Program-made: the position numbers and the translations under genes
Shown: in pieces, positions 18,055-26,400 of the stretch
Layout: the number at the start of each line of letters is the position of its first letter
Numbering within the stretch: the first letter of the stretch is position 1
NCBI GenBank assembly: GCA_021372555.1
Contig: JAJFUI010000222.1
Location: 1-35,482 of the forward strand
Reading direction: 5' to 3'
Length of the DNA stretch: 35,482 nt
From: Planctomycetaceae bacterium
Lineage (GTDB): Bacteria > Planctomycetota > Planctomycetia > Pirellulales > Thermoguttaceae
Notes under the pieces: model-generated
What the model was told of the DNA's origin: nothing
What the model saw: the letters and a program-made list of their open reading frames with translations, nothing else
Databases searched by the model: none

Positions 18055-18152
18055 TCCAGTCAAGCCTGCGGGTTTTTCTGCCTGGGCGGCCTAGCGGGCG
18101 ATTTGGATCGTTCTTCCACTTTGCAAACCACCCCAATGGGCCGGCCTTCGGT

Positions 18153-19427
18153 CTATTTAACGCGACCGACATCGGGCGCAGCGCGCTCATCCGTTGCATC
18201 GGGCGGTTTCACAGCAGTGAAGTTCCGGTAGAGGAGGAGGTCGTACACGATCTTGAGGCCGCCCGCAAGAAAGAAGGGCGCGCTCAGAAGCGATGGCGTT
18301 CCCAGCAGCAGCCCGGCCAGTAGCGGCGATACCGCAGCGCCGGTCGTCCGAGCCACGCCTGTTACGCCTGCTGCGGCTGATCGCTCGTCCGGCCGAACGA
18401 CCGCCATTGTGTAGGATTGCCGCGTCGGCACGTCCATCTGCGAGATGCTGAAACGCAAGAGCAGCACCGCAATTGCCAGTGGCGCGCTCGGCATGAGCGG
18501 CACCAGGATCAACAATACATTCGATGGCAGATGAGTGAACACCATCGTATTGACCAATCCGAAGCGCGCTGCGAGCGGGGCCGCAACCAGCGATGAAAGG
18601 CCGGCCAACAGATTGGCCCCGAAGAAGATGCCGCCTAGAGTCGCCGGGTTCACGCCAAATCGCAGATGGAACCAGTAGGCGGCGATGCTCTGGATGACAA
18701 AGCCACCGGCGAATGCGTCGAGCGCGAATAGGCTCGACAGCTTCAGCACAATACGCGACGAACGGTTCAGGCCGAAACGCGATTGCAGTGACGGTGCGGC
18801 GGGGCAGTCGCAATCGGAAGAAACTTCAACCGCCGAAGACAGTCGGGTGAAGAATAGCAGAAGCCCGAGTCCAAGAATTGCATATTCGACGATCACGACG
18901 CGATAGGCCGCCAGCGGCGATCCAAAGTGCGATTGTAGCAGACCGACTGCTGCCCCACCGCTTAGCGATCCCAAGGCGGTGGCAAGCGACCCGGCCAAGT
19001 TATACCAGGCAAACACGCCCGTGCGGCGCTCGGCCGGAGTGATTTGGGACAAGGCAGCCTGCTCAACCGACAGGAACGGGCCAACCTCGTTGCCGCTGGG
19101 GCTGATGACGCCGATCGTCGCGGCGACTAGCAGGAGAAAGAAGTTGCCGCTTAGGGCAAAGGCAATGCCCGCCAACGCCATCAAGATGGCACCCACGACA
19201 AGTATTCGGCGACGGCCAAGGCGATCGGCGTGAGTCGTCAGCCACAGAGAGACCGCCGTGTCGCCGACGAGCGTCAGCGTCAACAGCAGGCCGATCTGTA
19301 CGTCGCTAAACCCCAGTTGCGCCAAATAGAGAGCCAGGATGACAGAGAGGCTTCCGTAGGCAAATAGCCGGACACATCGGGTCGCAAACAGAAGTCGAAC
19401 ATTGCGATTCAATATGTGCGATCCCAT
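18153..19427 (-). CDS. MFS transporter of the chromate-type locus
   Basis: This is a 424-residue major facilitator with about 12 hydrophobic segments. The start at 19427 follows the ChrB C-domain stop by one base (TGAGATG) and has GGGAGG about 11 bases upstream; the longer upstream frame is a shadow of that gene. The loop between TM2 and TM3 carries HADRLGRRRILVVGA, the MFS motif A region (usually DRxGRR). TM segments such as GSLSVILALYLAQLGFSDV and FAWYNLAGSLATALGSLSGG are clear. A central loop contains the Cys-rich SSDCDCPAAP. MFS genes accompany ChrB in several chromate loci (ChrK of Arthrobacter FB24 is an MFS protein), so a role in chromate response is plausible. The substrate is not visible from sequence. 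Confidence 0.82.
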   Translation of the reverse strand: MGSHILNRNVRLLFATRCVRLFAYGSLSVILALYLAQLGFSDVQIGLLLTLTLVGDTAVSLWLTTHADRLGRRRILVVGAILMALAGIAFALSGNFFLLLVAATIGVISPSGNEVGPFLSVEQAALSQITPAERRTGVFAWYNLAGSLATALGSLSGGAAVGLLQSHFGSPLAAYRVVIVEYAILGLGLLLFFTRLSSAVEVSSDCDCPAAPSLQSRFGLNRSSRIVLKLSSLFALDAFAGGFVIQSIAAYWFHLRFGVNPATLGGIFFGANLLAGLSSLVAAPLAARFGLVNTMVFTHLPSNVLLILVPLMPSAPLAIAVLLLRFSISQMDVPTRQSYTMAVVRPDERSAAAGVTGVARTTGAAVSPLLAGLLLGTPSLLSAPFFLAGGLKIVYDLLLYRNFTAVKPPDATDERAAPDVGRVK

Positions 19428-19428
19428 C

Positions 19429-19869
19429 TCATTGCGAGCCTCCCGCTTCCTCGGCCGCATCGGCCGCCAGTTGGGCGTAGAGGGCGTCGTAGACCAAGGC
19501 ACCGCGTGTTAAAGCCTGCGCGTCTGTGGAACTGGTCAGTCGGATGCCTCGGCAGATCACGTCAAGGCCGGCGGCAGCAGGTTCCAGCGAGACCTCTTGT
19601 ACCGTGTCCGCCTCGTCGATAATCCTGGCGATCCGCCGCAACACAGGATCATCCAACTTGAACTCAGCGACCAGCGTGTGGAAGGTGCAGTGTCCAGCGT
19701 GATGGGAATAGCGGACGCCCGGAATATCAAACGGTTCCGCGCCTTTCGGAAGTGGCTGCTGCCCGCGAGGCACGAAAAGGAACTGAGCCTTTGCGTCGAT
19801 GGATCGCCGGATGAGCCAGGCCGAACCAATGCGGTCTATCCCGACGTTTTCCCAAGTCACCCATTTCAT
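19429..19869 (-). CDS. ChrB C-terminal domain protein (chromate resistance)
   Basis: This 146-residue protein consists only of the ChrB C-terminal domain. The signature opening MKWVTWENVGIDRIGSAWLI is followed by RRSIDAKAQFLFVPRG, EPFDIPGVRYSHHAGHCTFH and IARIIDEADTV. In full ChrB proteins this domain follows an N-terminal winged-helix-like domain. Here the two halves are separate genes, as known from Arthrobacter FB24. The His pair and Cys in SHHAGHCTFH are candidate ligand residues. In other bacteria ChrB is a chromate-responsive regulator, though the precise work of the isolated C domain is unsettled. Its ATG would overlap the stop of the N-domain gene if the latter's frameshift is repaired, and the MFS gene starts one base after its stop. 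Confidence 0.87.
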   Translation of the reverse strand: MKWVTWENVGIDRIGSAWLIRRSIDAKAQFLFVPRGQQPLPKGAEPFDIPGVRYSHHAGHCTFHTLVAEFKLDDPVLRRIARIIDEADTVQEVSLEPAAAGLDVICRGIRLTSSTDAQALTRGALVYDALYAQLAADAAEEAGGSQ

Positions 19870-19918
19870 CCGTGCGATTTCCTTTCTGCGGCTAGAAGCG
19901 CATCCTGTGTGCGCCGGC

Positions 19919-20299
19919 TCAGTTCCGAGGGAAAGTAGTCTTGCGCCTGCACTTCCCGGTACGTGCGCGACAAGCTGGGTAGGTCGGGTTCTTGCGTTTC
20001 AGGTCAAGAAGGATTTCTCGGTAAGCAGGGTCCGTCTGCTGTTGGAACTGTTGGACGACGGCGTTGTCCTGTCCATTGACTGCGGATTGCGCGTGCCAAA
20101 AGGTCGCTTCCCCACCGATCTCAGCGATCTCACTCACCAGCCATTGGAGTTGTTCCTCTGTCCGGGAATTGGCCGGAAGAACCCACACGGCATCGTGTAA
20201 TAGCAGTGCGCCTAGTTTCTTCAGCTTCCGCCAAACGTAAACCCTCTTGGCAGTGGGCTTACGGGGAATCTTATAGATCAATAACAGCCACCGATTCAC
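19919..20299 (-). CDS. ChrB N-terminal domain protein, frameshifted near its end
   Basis: A GTG at 20299 with GGAGG nine bases upstream starts MNRWLLLIYKIPRKPTAKRV and then YVWRKLKKLGALLLHDAVWV. This is the ChrB N-terminal domain, which resembles the PaaX-type regulator fold. The frame as given runs to 19919 and ends in an unlikely basic tail (PACRARTGKCRRKTTFPRN). In another frame the same DNA reads LPSLSRTYREVQAQDYFP, then SELSRRTQDALLAAERKSHG and a stop at 19866. That is the expected end of the domain and would overlap the ATG of the ChrB C-domain gene as ATGA. One missing base near the GGG at 19986-19988 explains the break. It may be a real mutation or a sequencing slip in a short run. 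The restored product would be 144 residues. Confidence 0.8.
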   Translation of the reverse strand: MNRWLLLIYKIPRKPTAKRVYVWRKLKKLGALLLHDAVWVLPANSRTEEQLQWLVSEIAEIGGEATFWHAQSAVNGQDNAVVQQFQQQTDPAYREILLDLKRKNPTYPACRARTGKCRRKTTFPRN

Positions 20300-20367
20300 C
20301 GGCGTCTCCTCCCGGCGTGCCTGAGAAGTAGCCGCTTGCCCCGTATCGGCAAGGCGCTAGAATGATT

Positions 20368-20409
20368 GTGACCACGGTTACATTATACGACAGTAGGAGG
20401 CCGGGGCAA
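20368..20409 (-). promoter_or_regulatory. promoter and dyad upstream of the ChrB genes
   Basis: On the minus strand a perfect TATAAT (20387-20382) has TTGCCC (20409-20404) 16 bases upstream. Just past the -10 box, over the expected transcription start, lies GTGACC-AC-GGTTAC (20368-20381), a dyad with five of six matching pairs. This could be an operator for the ChrB-type regulator or another factor. The same short region must also serve the divergent DUF1259 gene. Confidence 0.45.
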
Positions 20410-20473
20410 GGTTCTGGGCGGACCAGGCCCAAAGCAGCCGATCCCGAGAACAAGACCAATGGGAGGACCAATC

Positions 20474-21403
20474 ATGCAATGGTCAGGATGTGGCACGGCG
20501 GCGATGGGGTTTCGGATCATGATTGCCGTGTTGAGCCTCTGTTCGACATGCCTTCCCGGTGTCGGGCGTGCGGCACAACTCGATGCTCAGCGCATTGGTC
20601 AAATCGTCGGCGTCAAGGCGACCGCGACCGCCCATGGCGTTGTGCGCGTCGGCTGGGCGCGCGACGACGTGTCGGTGAAAGTCGATGGGTTCGCCATGCA
20701 CCCGTTCATGGGCTTGGGCACATGGGCGGCTTTTCAACCAGCCGGCGATGTGGCGATGGTGATGGGCGATACGGTTCTCTTTGAGGACGAAGTGAATCCG
20801 GCGATCGACGCCGCGCTCGCGGCCGGCATCGAGATTACCGCCCTGCACAACCACTTCTTCTTCGACGAACCACGAGTCTACTTCATGCACATCGGCGGCC
20901 ACGGCCCGCCCGAAGTCTTGGCCTTGGCTGTGAGAAAGGTCTGGGATGCGGCGAAGGAAGTGCGCCGCAGGCAACACGTGCCGGCGAAGGCGTTCTCCGG
21001 CGGCATACCCAGACCTGGGAAGCTCAATACGCAGGCATTGGTGAAGATCGTTGGGGCCAAGGGAGTGGCCGATGGCGGCTTGTTTAAGATCACGATCGGC
21101 CGGACTACCGAAATGCACATGATGCCGTTGGGCGGCAGCATGGGCATTACGACTTGGGCGGCGTTCGCTGGCAGCGACGAGATGGCCATTGTGGATGGAG
21201 ACTTCGCCATGACCGCCCCGGAAGTGTCGGCCGTTCTGAAAGCCCTTCGCAAGACCAGGATTAACGTCGTCGCCCTCCACAATCACATGATGAACGAGCA
21301 GCCACCCATTTACTTCACGCACTTCTGGGGTAAGGGGAAGGCGGCCGACTTGGCCCAGGGCATTCGCGGCGCGTTGGATGCGCAGAAGCGTGCGACTCCA
21401 TAA
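20474..21403 (+). CDS. exported protein with two DUF1259 (LppY/LpqO) domains
   Basis: This 309-residue protein begins at ATG 20474, where GGGAGG lies about eight bases upstream; a frame start at 20459 lacks such a site. An N-terminal hydrophobic stretch (MGFRIMIAVLSLCSTCLPG) is a signal peptide. Two copies of DUF1259 follow. Copy 1 contains GLGTWAAFQPAGDVAMVMGD and ITALHNHFFFDEPRVYFMHI. Copy 2 contains MGITTWAAFAGSDEMAIVDG and VVALHNHMMNEQPPIYFTHF. The repeated ALHNH-(x)n-YF-x-H pattern supplies several His that could bind metal. This is the LppY/LpqO family; ChrL of the Arthrobacter FB24 chromate locus belongs to it. It is divergent from the ChrB genes and probably a periplasmic accessory of chromate resistance. 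The molecular activity is unknown. Confidence 0.87.
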   Translation: MQWSGCGTAAMGFRIMIAVLSLCSTCLPGVGRAAQLDAQRIGQIVGVKATATAHGVVRVGWARDDVSVKVDGFAMHPFMGLGTWAAFQPAGDVAMVMGDTVLFEDEVNPAIDAALAAGIEITALHNHFFFDEPRVYFMHIGGHGPPEVLALAVRKVWDAAKEVRRRQHVPAKAFSGGIPRPGKLNTQALVKIVGAKGVADGGLFKITIGRTTEMHMMPLGGSMGITTWAAFAGSDEMAIVDGDFAMTAPEVSAVLKALRKTRINVVALHNHMMNEQPPIYFTHFWGKGKAADLAQGIRGALDAQKRATP

Positions 21404-21826
21404 GCGATGTGTTCTGCGAGGTGACACGGAATCCATCATCCGGCAAACGCAGTATTCGCTCACAACCCTGATCCGCTAGTTCCCAAAACAGGGAAGCATG
21501 GCCTTCGGTGGCCCCATGACGCGGGGCAATTACGTGCGCCCTTTCGATGGTTGGTGCCTTCGGGTGAGGTTGCCAACCGCGACGGTGGCCCACCCTTGTG
21601 CCCGCGGTAGCGGCTATCGGCAGGTCATTGTCATTCTCATCGACGCGCGTACCGCATCGCGCAGGCAGCCGATGGCCTGATTCGGCAAAGGATTAGCCCG
21701 GCATTGATGGCTCGGCGAAATGGGAGGGTGGCAGACGTGAAACCGCGCTATAATGCCTACCCGGCGGGGGCCTGACGGCACTTGCAGCAAGGGTAAAATG
21801 AGCTAGGATTTACGTACAACTTGATC
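21404..21826. other. gene-free stretch, possible weak promoter at its end
   Basis: No supported gene is present. A TATAAT at 21749-21754 faces right towards the base-paired region, but the best -35 (GTGGCA, 21728-21733) is only 15 bases upstream, so the promoter is weakly supported. I see no terminator with a T-run behind the DUF1259 gene. Confidence 0.35.
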
Positions 21827-22010
21827 TCGGCGCGCGAAAGCGCGCCGAATTGCTGCTTCCAGCAAAACCGCGAACCTGAGTCCTCGGACTCTTGAACAGT
21901 AGAAGCAGCACCCAAACCGCGCTCCAAAACGGAGCGTCGGCCGGGTGCTGTTCTACTGTGCCCCTTCGCGGGGGTTGCTGGAACACGCTTGGTGCGACGC
22001 TCCGTTTTTT
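21827..22010 (+). ncRNA. candidate structured RNA or attenuator ending in a T-run
   Basis: Several nested pairings are directly visible. A 9-bp hairpin with a GAAA loop lies at 21827-21848. The outer stem pairs 21857-21874 with 21965-21983 (9+7 bp, AA/GGG internal loop). Within it are a small hairpin (21878-21891), a long stem of 21896-21913 with 21943-21959 (17 bp, one bulged G), and at its tip CGCTCC/GGAGCG (21920-21936). The 3' side of that tip, as 21926-21939, is also a perfect 14-bp complement of 21995-22008, which runs into TTTTTT. Two mutually exclusive folds, one ending in a terminator-like arm, suggest a leader attenuator for the gene at 22123 or an independent RNA. A palindromic mobile-element end is the alternative. 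It matches no family I know. Confidence 0.5.
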
Positions 22011-22122
22011 CGTTTCTTCATTGCGCGAGGGAAGCAATGCGTCTGCTCCGGCCCTGATGCCACGGCCTTTTCTGCCCCAACCGCACTTAGGCCAGCGGCA
22101 GGCGCGTTTTTGGGAGGGAAAT

Positions 22123-22485
22123 ATGAACGAAGGCTCAATACTCTTAGCCGCTTTTGGAACGTTCGTCGGCTTTCTCGCCGCAGTCTATTTGGCCACGGTT
22201 CTCCGTGGGTGGCTCGACCCGCAATGGGCAGCCGAAATAGATCGCAAGCAAGCCGAGGTAAAACGCGCCAAAGCGGAACGCGATGCCAAGTTGTTTTGTC
22301 CACATTGTCAGAAGTTTGGCCACGTCACCACGGACGCAACGACTGTGAAGAAGGGCATTTCTGGCGGCAAGGCGACAGCAGCCCTTCTGACAGGCGGCGT
22401 TACGATGCTGGCCACCGGCTTGTCGCAGGAGAACACGATGACGCAGGCGACATGCGCGAATTGTGGATCAACGTGGCTGTTTTGA
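22123..22485 (+). CDS. small membrane protein with C-terminal zinc ribbon
   Basis: The ATG at 22123 has GGGAGGG just upstream; the longer frame before it crosses the structured region and is not credible. The 120-residue protein has a membrane segment at about 5-27 (SILLAAFGTFVGFLAAVYLA) and a charged coiled stretch (QAEVKRAKAERDAK, 43-56). Two Cys pairs follow: CPHC at 59-62 and CANC at 111-114, a split zinc-ribbon arrangement. A hydrophobic, Gly-rich segment lies between them (about 83-101) and could be a second membrane pass or a turn. It is probably co-transcribed with the next gene, 16 bases away. The function is unknown. Confidence 0.72.
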   Translation: MNEGSILLAAFGTFVGFLAAVYLATVLRGWLDPQWAAEIDRKQAEVKRAKAERDAKLFCPHCQKFGHVTTDATTVKKGISGGKATAALLTGGVTMLATGLSQENTMTQATCANCGSTWLF

Positions 22486-22501
22486 CTTGGAGGACCACGC
22501 C

Positions 22502-23092
22502 ATGCTGTATCGCATAGTCGGAGAGGAAGTGGCAACTCGCCGCCATGTCGAAATTCCGAATTGGGATGCGCCCGACATTGCAGCGGCGAATCGCTTCGCC
22601 ACGGAAATCGGCGTTGCGGTGTCGAGAATCGAGCCGATGTATGCGCCGCGAACGGTTGTCCAGGAATGCAAAGGCGACGAGCCAGACGCGCTCAGCCCTA
22701 TTACCGTGGCCCCGGATGCCCCACAAAGTGAAACGACACCGACGAGCCGGCCTCCGTCGCTGGCCGCGATTATTGTCGCAATCGTGTGCCTGTTGGCCTC
22801 GATAGCAGTCGTCATCACCGCCATCAACACCTGCATGGAGAGCCGCAACTCGTCACATCCGTCTGAGATGATGACGTGGCCAACCAGCACAGTCGGCACC
22901 TCGGCAATTGACGAGACACTGCCGTCAGAATTGAAGAGGCGAGAAATCTTCCTCAATCTGGTCGCGGTGCAAGATGCCGGCGTCGGCGACGCGGAGGCAT
23001 TCACGCTCATGGCGCGGAAGTACGGCGTCCCCAAAGACGCGCTCTATCGAATTGCGTATGAAGGGGCGGCCAAGGGATGGCCCATGCCCTGA
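22502..23092 (+). CDS. membrane-anchored hypothetical protein, 196 aa
   Basis: GGAGG about eight bases before the ATG at 22502 decides the start. The N-terminal 50 residues (MLYRIVGEEVATRRHVEIPN, then APDIAAANRFATEIGVAVSR) look like a small folded domain that may be cytoplasmic. A Pro/Thr-rich linker leads to one membrane segment at about 87-109 (SLAAIIVAIVCLLASIAVVI). The C-terminal part contains a helical end, FLNLVAVQDAGVGDAEAFTL and ARKYGVPKDALYRIAYEGAA, in a pattern like a short helix-turn-helix-type repeat. I do not recognise a family. A decayed piece similar to its C-terminus lies 200 bases downstream. Confidence 0.62.
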   Translation: MLYRIVGEEVATRRHVEIPNWDAPDIAAANRFATEIGVAVSRIEPMYAPRTVVQECKGDEPDALSPITVAPDAPQSETTPTSRPPSLAAIIVAIVCLLASIAVVITAINTCMESRNSSHPSEMMTWPTSTVGTSAIDETLPSELKRREIFLNLVAVQDAGVGDAEAFTLMARKYGVPKDALYRIAYEGAAKGWPMP

Positions 23093-23297
23093 TCGAAGAC
23101 ATACTTGTAAGCATGGACCCGCGCGAAGATGAGGAGCTACTCACCCAGCAGCGGCTGGCACCGACATCTGGACCGCCCTGGCGGCCACGTCGGACGATGA
23201 ACAGCCGCCCATGTCCGTTCGCCTGACAGTCATCGCCCTCGCGTCCTGTGGGCGGTTATTGGATAGGTTCCTCCTTTGGCACGGGTTCAGCGACCGA

Positions 23298-23390
23298 AAG
23301 GCGCAGACCCTTCTGGCACAAGAGCAGGGCGTTACCAGGGAATGCTATCCAGATCGTTGGTGAAGTGGCGGCCAAAGGATGCCCGAACCG
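23298..23390 (+). pseudogene. relic resembling the C-terminus of the preceding gene
   Basis: The DNA reads KAQTLLAQEQGVTRE in one frame and, after a frame change, AIQIVGEVAAKGCPNR. This parallels EAFTLMARKYGVPKD and ALYRIAYEGAAKGWPMP at the end of the 196-residue protein. GGCGGCCAA(A/G)GGATG is shared at the nucleotide level. This looks like a decayed tandem paralogue. The remainder of 23093-23493 holds no supported gene. Confidence 0.4.
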
Positions 23391-23493
23391 TACGGGAAGA
23401 GGCCATTTCGGCCGAGCTTCTCAATGAGCCCCTGCCACAATAAACGACGCGCAGCCCTCCACTTTGCCTTAATGGTGTGTCAGGGCGAGCCGC

Positions 23494-26400
23494 TCACTTT
23501 TGGCCCATATGTGGCTGCGTAATCGGCACTATGGCATACCGCACACTTGCCCCGCTCTTTGCGGGTTCCTTCTTATAGCTCTCGTAGCATTCGCGCGTTT
23601 CCGCGGTACGAATCACAAACGCGCGATTGTAATTCATGCAGACTCTCCTTAGGAACTCCGCCTGCACTTGCAGCCGACATCCGAACGCCAGCGGTTCGTC
23701 ACAGTAGTCGGAGCTGAACCAACCCTCGCGCCACACTTCGTAGCGAGCGACAGTGTCGGTGGTTTGGCGAATGTCAAAGTTGCTGAACTCCAGGGCGTGG
23801 TCGCCGATTATGTAGGGACATAGGCTCGCCATCGAGTGGAATCCGAAGACTGCGATAGGCGACCTGACGGTGCTAGTAACTGGCCACACCGCGCTCCGGT
23901 CATCTGGGTTGATATGAGTTGCATCCATGATCGCGTGCCGGAATTGATTCCAAGTTAAGCTCTCGTAAGGGTGGCGGGTCACGATCTTATGCTCGAAGCT
24001 GGCGTCTGTCACGTGGATGGCATCCAGATGCTCTGGACGAAACAAGGCAGCGCTGGTTTGTGTCTTGGACTTGTAATCCACATCGTGCGTCCCCGCCTGG
24101 GCCAGTTCCCGATACTCGAACACCGTCACCCATTCGCGTTGAAAGTCTGGCAGTACGGTTCGTTGCTCCCCGGCCTCAAGTTCCCCGATCCATTGGTCCT
24201 CGTCAGTCACGACAAGGGAGGGGATATCCGAGGGCCTCGCAGACGGGCGTCCAGCCAAGTAGAGCGGATCGCTCGGCTGGAGAATGCGCCAGATCACTTC
24301 CACTGTTCGTGGATGTACCCTTGTCTTGCACAGAATCTCATCAAGAACCTCGCCGAGCAAGCGGGTGATCTTGACGTGGAAGCTCGGAATGATCCACTTT
24401 ACAGGCCACCCTTGTGGATGTACATATCCCCTCCAGGCGTCCTTGTACTCCTCGATTTCGTCGTCCAGCGAGCCACCATTTTCTGTAAAGCGACGCTCCA
24501 AATGCCCTGCCATCTGGTCAACATCCAGCGAGAGCACATCGCAGCACCCCTCAAGCTGGCGACGGAAATCATGGAGAGTCGCTTGGTCGAGAAGCTCTCG
24601 GAATTGCAGGGAGGGATCGACCCGAACGATTCCGAACGTCCTGTTTGAGAATAGAGATGAGTAATCGCGGTCAACTTGGGCCAAGGCGTCAGCGACTTCC
24701 TTTGGAGCCTCCATCCCCTGAAAAGCTGCCCGTAACATATCGCGCACGAGCAACTTGACCGTCGCATTCTTCAGCTCAAGCAAGGAAGCGAGTCCCTGCG
24801 CGTTCTGCCTAACGCTCTCCGGCTGACGGTATGCAACCGCGTGTAGAACTTGAAGTAGCCGCGTCTGCTGAAGCCCCTCCGCCTGAAGCACACGCTCGGC
24901 CATGACCTGCATTGCCGCCGAGCGTGCGCAGCATAGCTCGCACAGCGCGCCCATGAGACGCCGCCCCAACTCAATTTCTGGTTCGGCAAGCTGATCTATG
25001 AGGATGCCAACAATCTGCTCATTCTCGTCTCTTTCGCGCGAAACGTACCGCTTTAACCAGTCGAACCAGTCTTCGTTTGGCAGATGCCTGAATAGTTCCT
25101 GGCAATGGATCAGGAAATCGTCGAAAACCTGATCTAGGTCCTCGATCTCGCCAAACACCTCGCATGCCGCTGCCGCAATACACGGTGTGCTCTGGCCGCT
25201 GTAGCTCGCCTCTAATGAATCGCGGATACCTTCAATACACACTCGTCGGGCGGTTCCTTTGTCAAACTTTGCCAGAGCAGCAATACTTGACTCAACAGTC
25301 GCCGTGGATACCGAATCACGAAACGCCTTTTCCAGAAGGGCTGTTCCACAGCTCAGATTCCCCGTTTGGATATAACGCGATCCCAGGCGCGCGAAGTAGG
25401 ACGCTCGTGCATAGACATCCCTTGTCTCGACTAACGTCTCAATCTGTGCCAATTCGTTGTCGGTGCGCGCGTGGTCAATGTGGAATGGCACGGTGGCATC
25501 TAGGATGCGATAATCTGAAACGTGCTCGTTTTGCGAGCGCAGCTTATCAAGTGTCTCGATCATAGCGCCGACCGATTGCTTACATAGCTCAATCACCTGG
25601 TTCTCGGCCACTGCAACGCCATCCAGATATGTCGGCTTCCGATCAATGCCACTGAGCCAGCCTTCTTGGGCGCTCTCCGGCTGCGGCTTTGCCCGCGGCA
25701 AGGCCCCGGCCTTCATGTCCTCCGGCCAAATCGCCGGATTCATTGAAGTAGCGACGTAGTGCGCCAGCCGTTCAGACCACGGAACGCTACTACCAGTGTT
25801 GCTCGAAGCAACTGCCTGAAGCCCGAGAATATGCTGCCGGCATTTGTGGGACTCGTTTGGGTGCAACAACGAGGCCAGTGCCCAGAGGTACTCGGGATCG
25901 CCGCCATTGCAGGAGAGAATATAGGTCTTGGCACACTCATTGGCTTGCCAGCGCCCAAACCGTTCGTAATAGAAGCGAAGCAAGTCCAATCCGGCTGGCC
26001 TGTCGGCGTCCAGCACAACGGGAAAGGACTCCTGCGGAAAGTTCTGAGTCTCCCTGCCATCGCTTACGCTCGGCATCCACTTAATCAGTTCGAGGATCGC
26101 CGCACTTCGCGCAAGAGCTTTTTCCGGTCTGTGTCTATTCACGCGCCGGAGAACGTCGGCGAGATTCAGCAAGGTCGTGTCCTTGCTGTAACCATACGAC
26201 AATGTCCCGTTCACTCCTTCTTGAAGCCACTGTTCTGCGTCGTCGCGGAAGCCACATCGGGCCGTAATGGCGCTCAGCTCAAGAAAGTGGCCCCCTCGTG
26301 ATCCGCCCTTGAGCTTCGACGCCTTAGCGTAGGATTCGGCGCAGCTCACGAGGACGGGCCGGAGGTTATGGCGTATCGCCGCGACCTGCGTCAGCCCCCG

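Noticed and set aside
20271-20471. 66-residue frame upstream of the ChrB N-domain gene
   Set aside because: It overlaps the promoter and the GTG start of the real gene.
21892-22122. N-terminal extension of the zinc-ribbon protein
   Set aside because: It translates the base-paired region; GGGAGGG marks the start at 22123.
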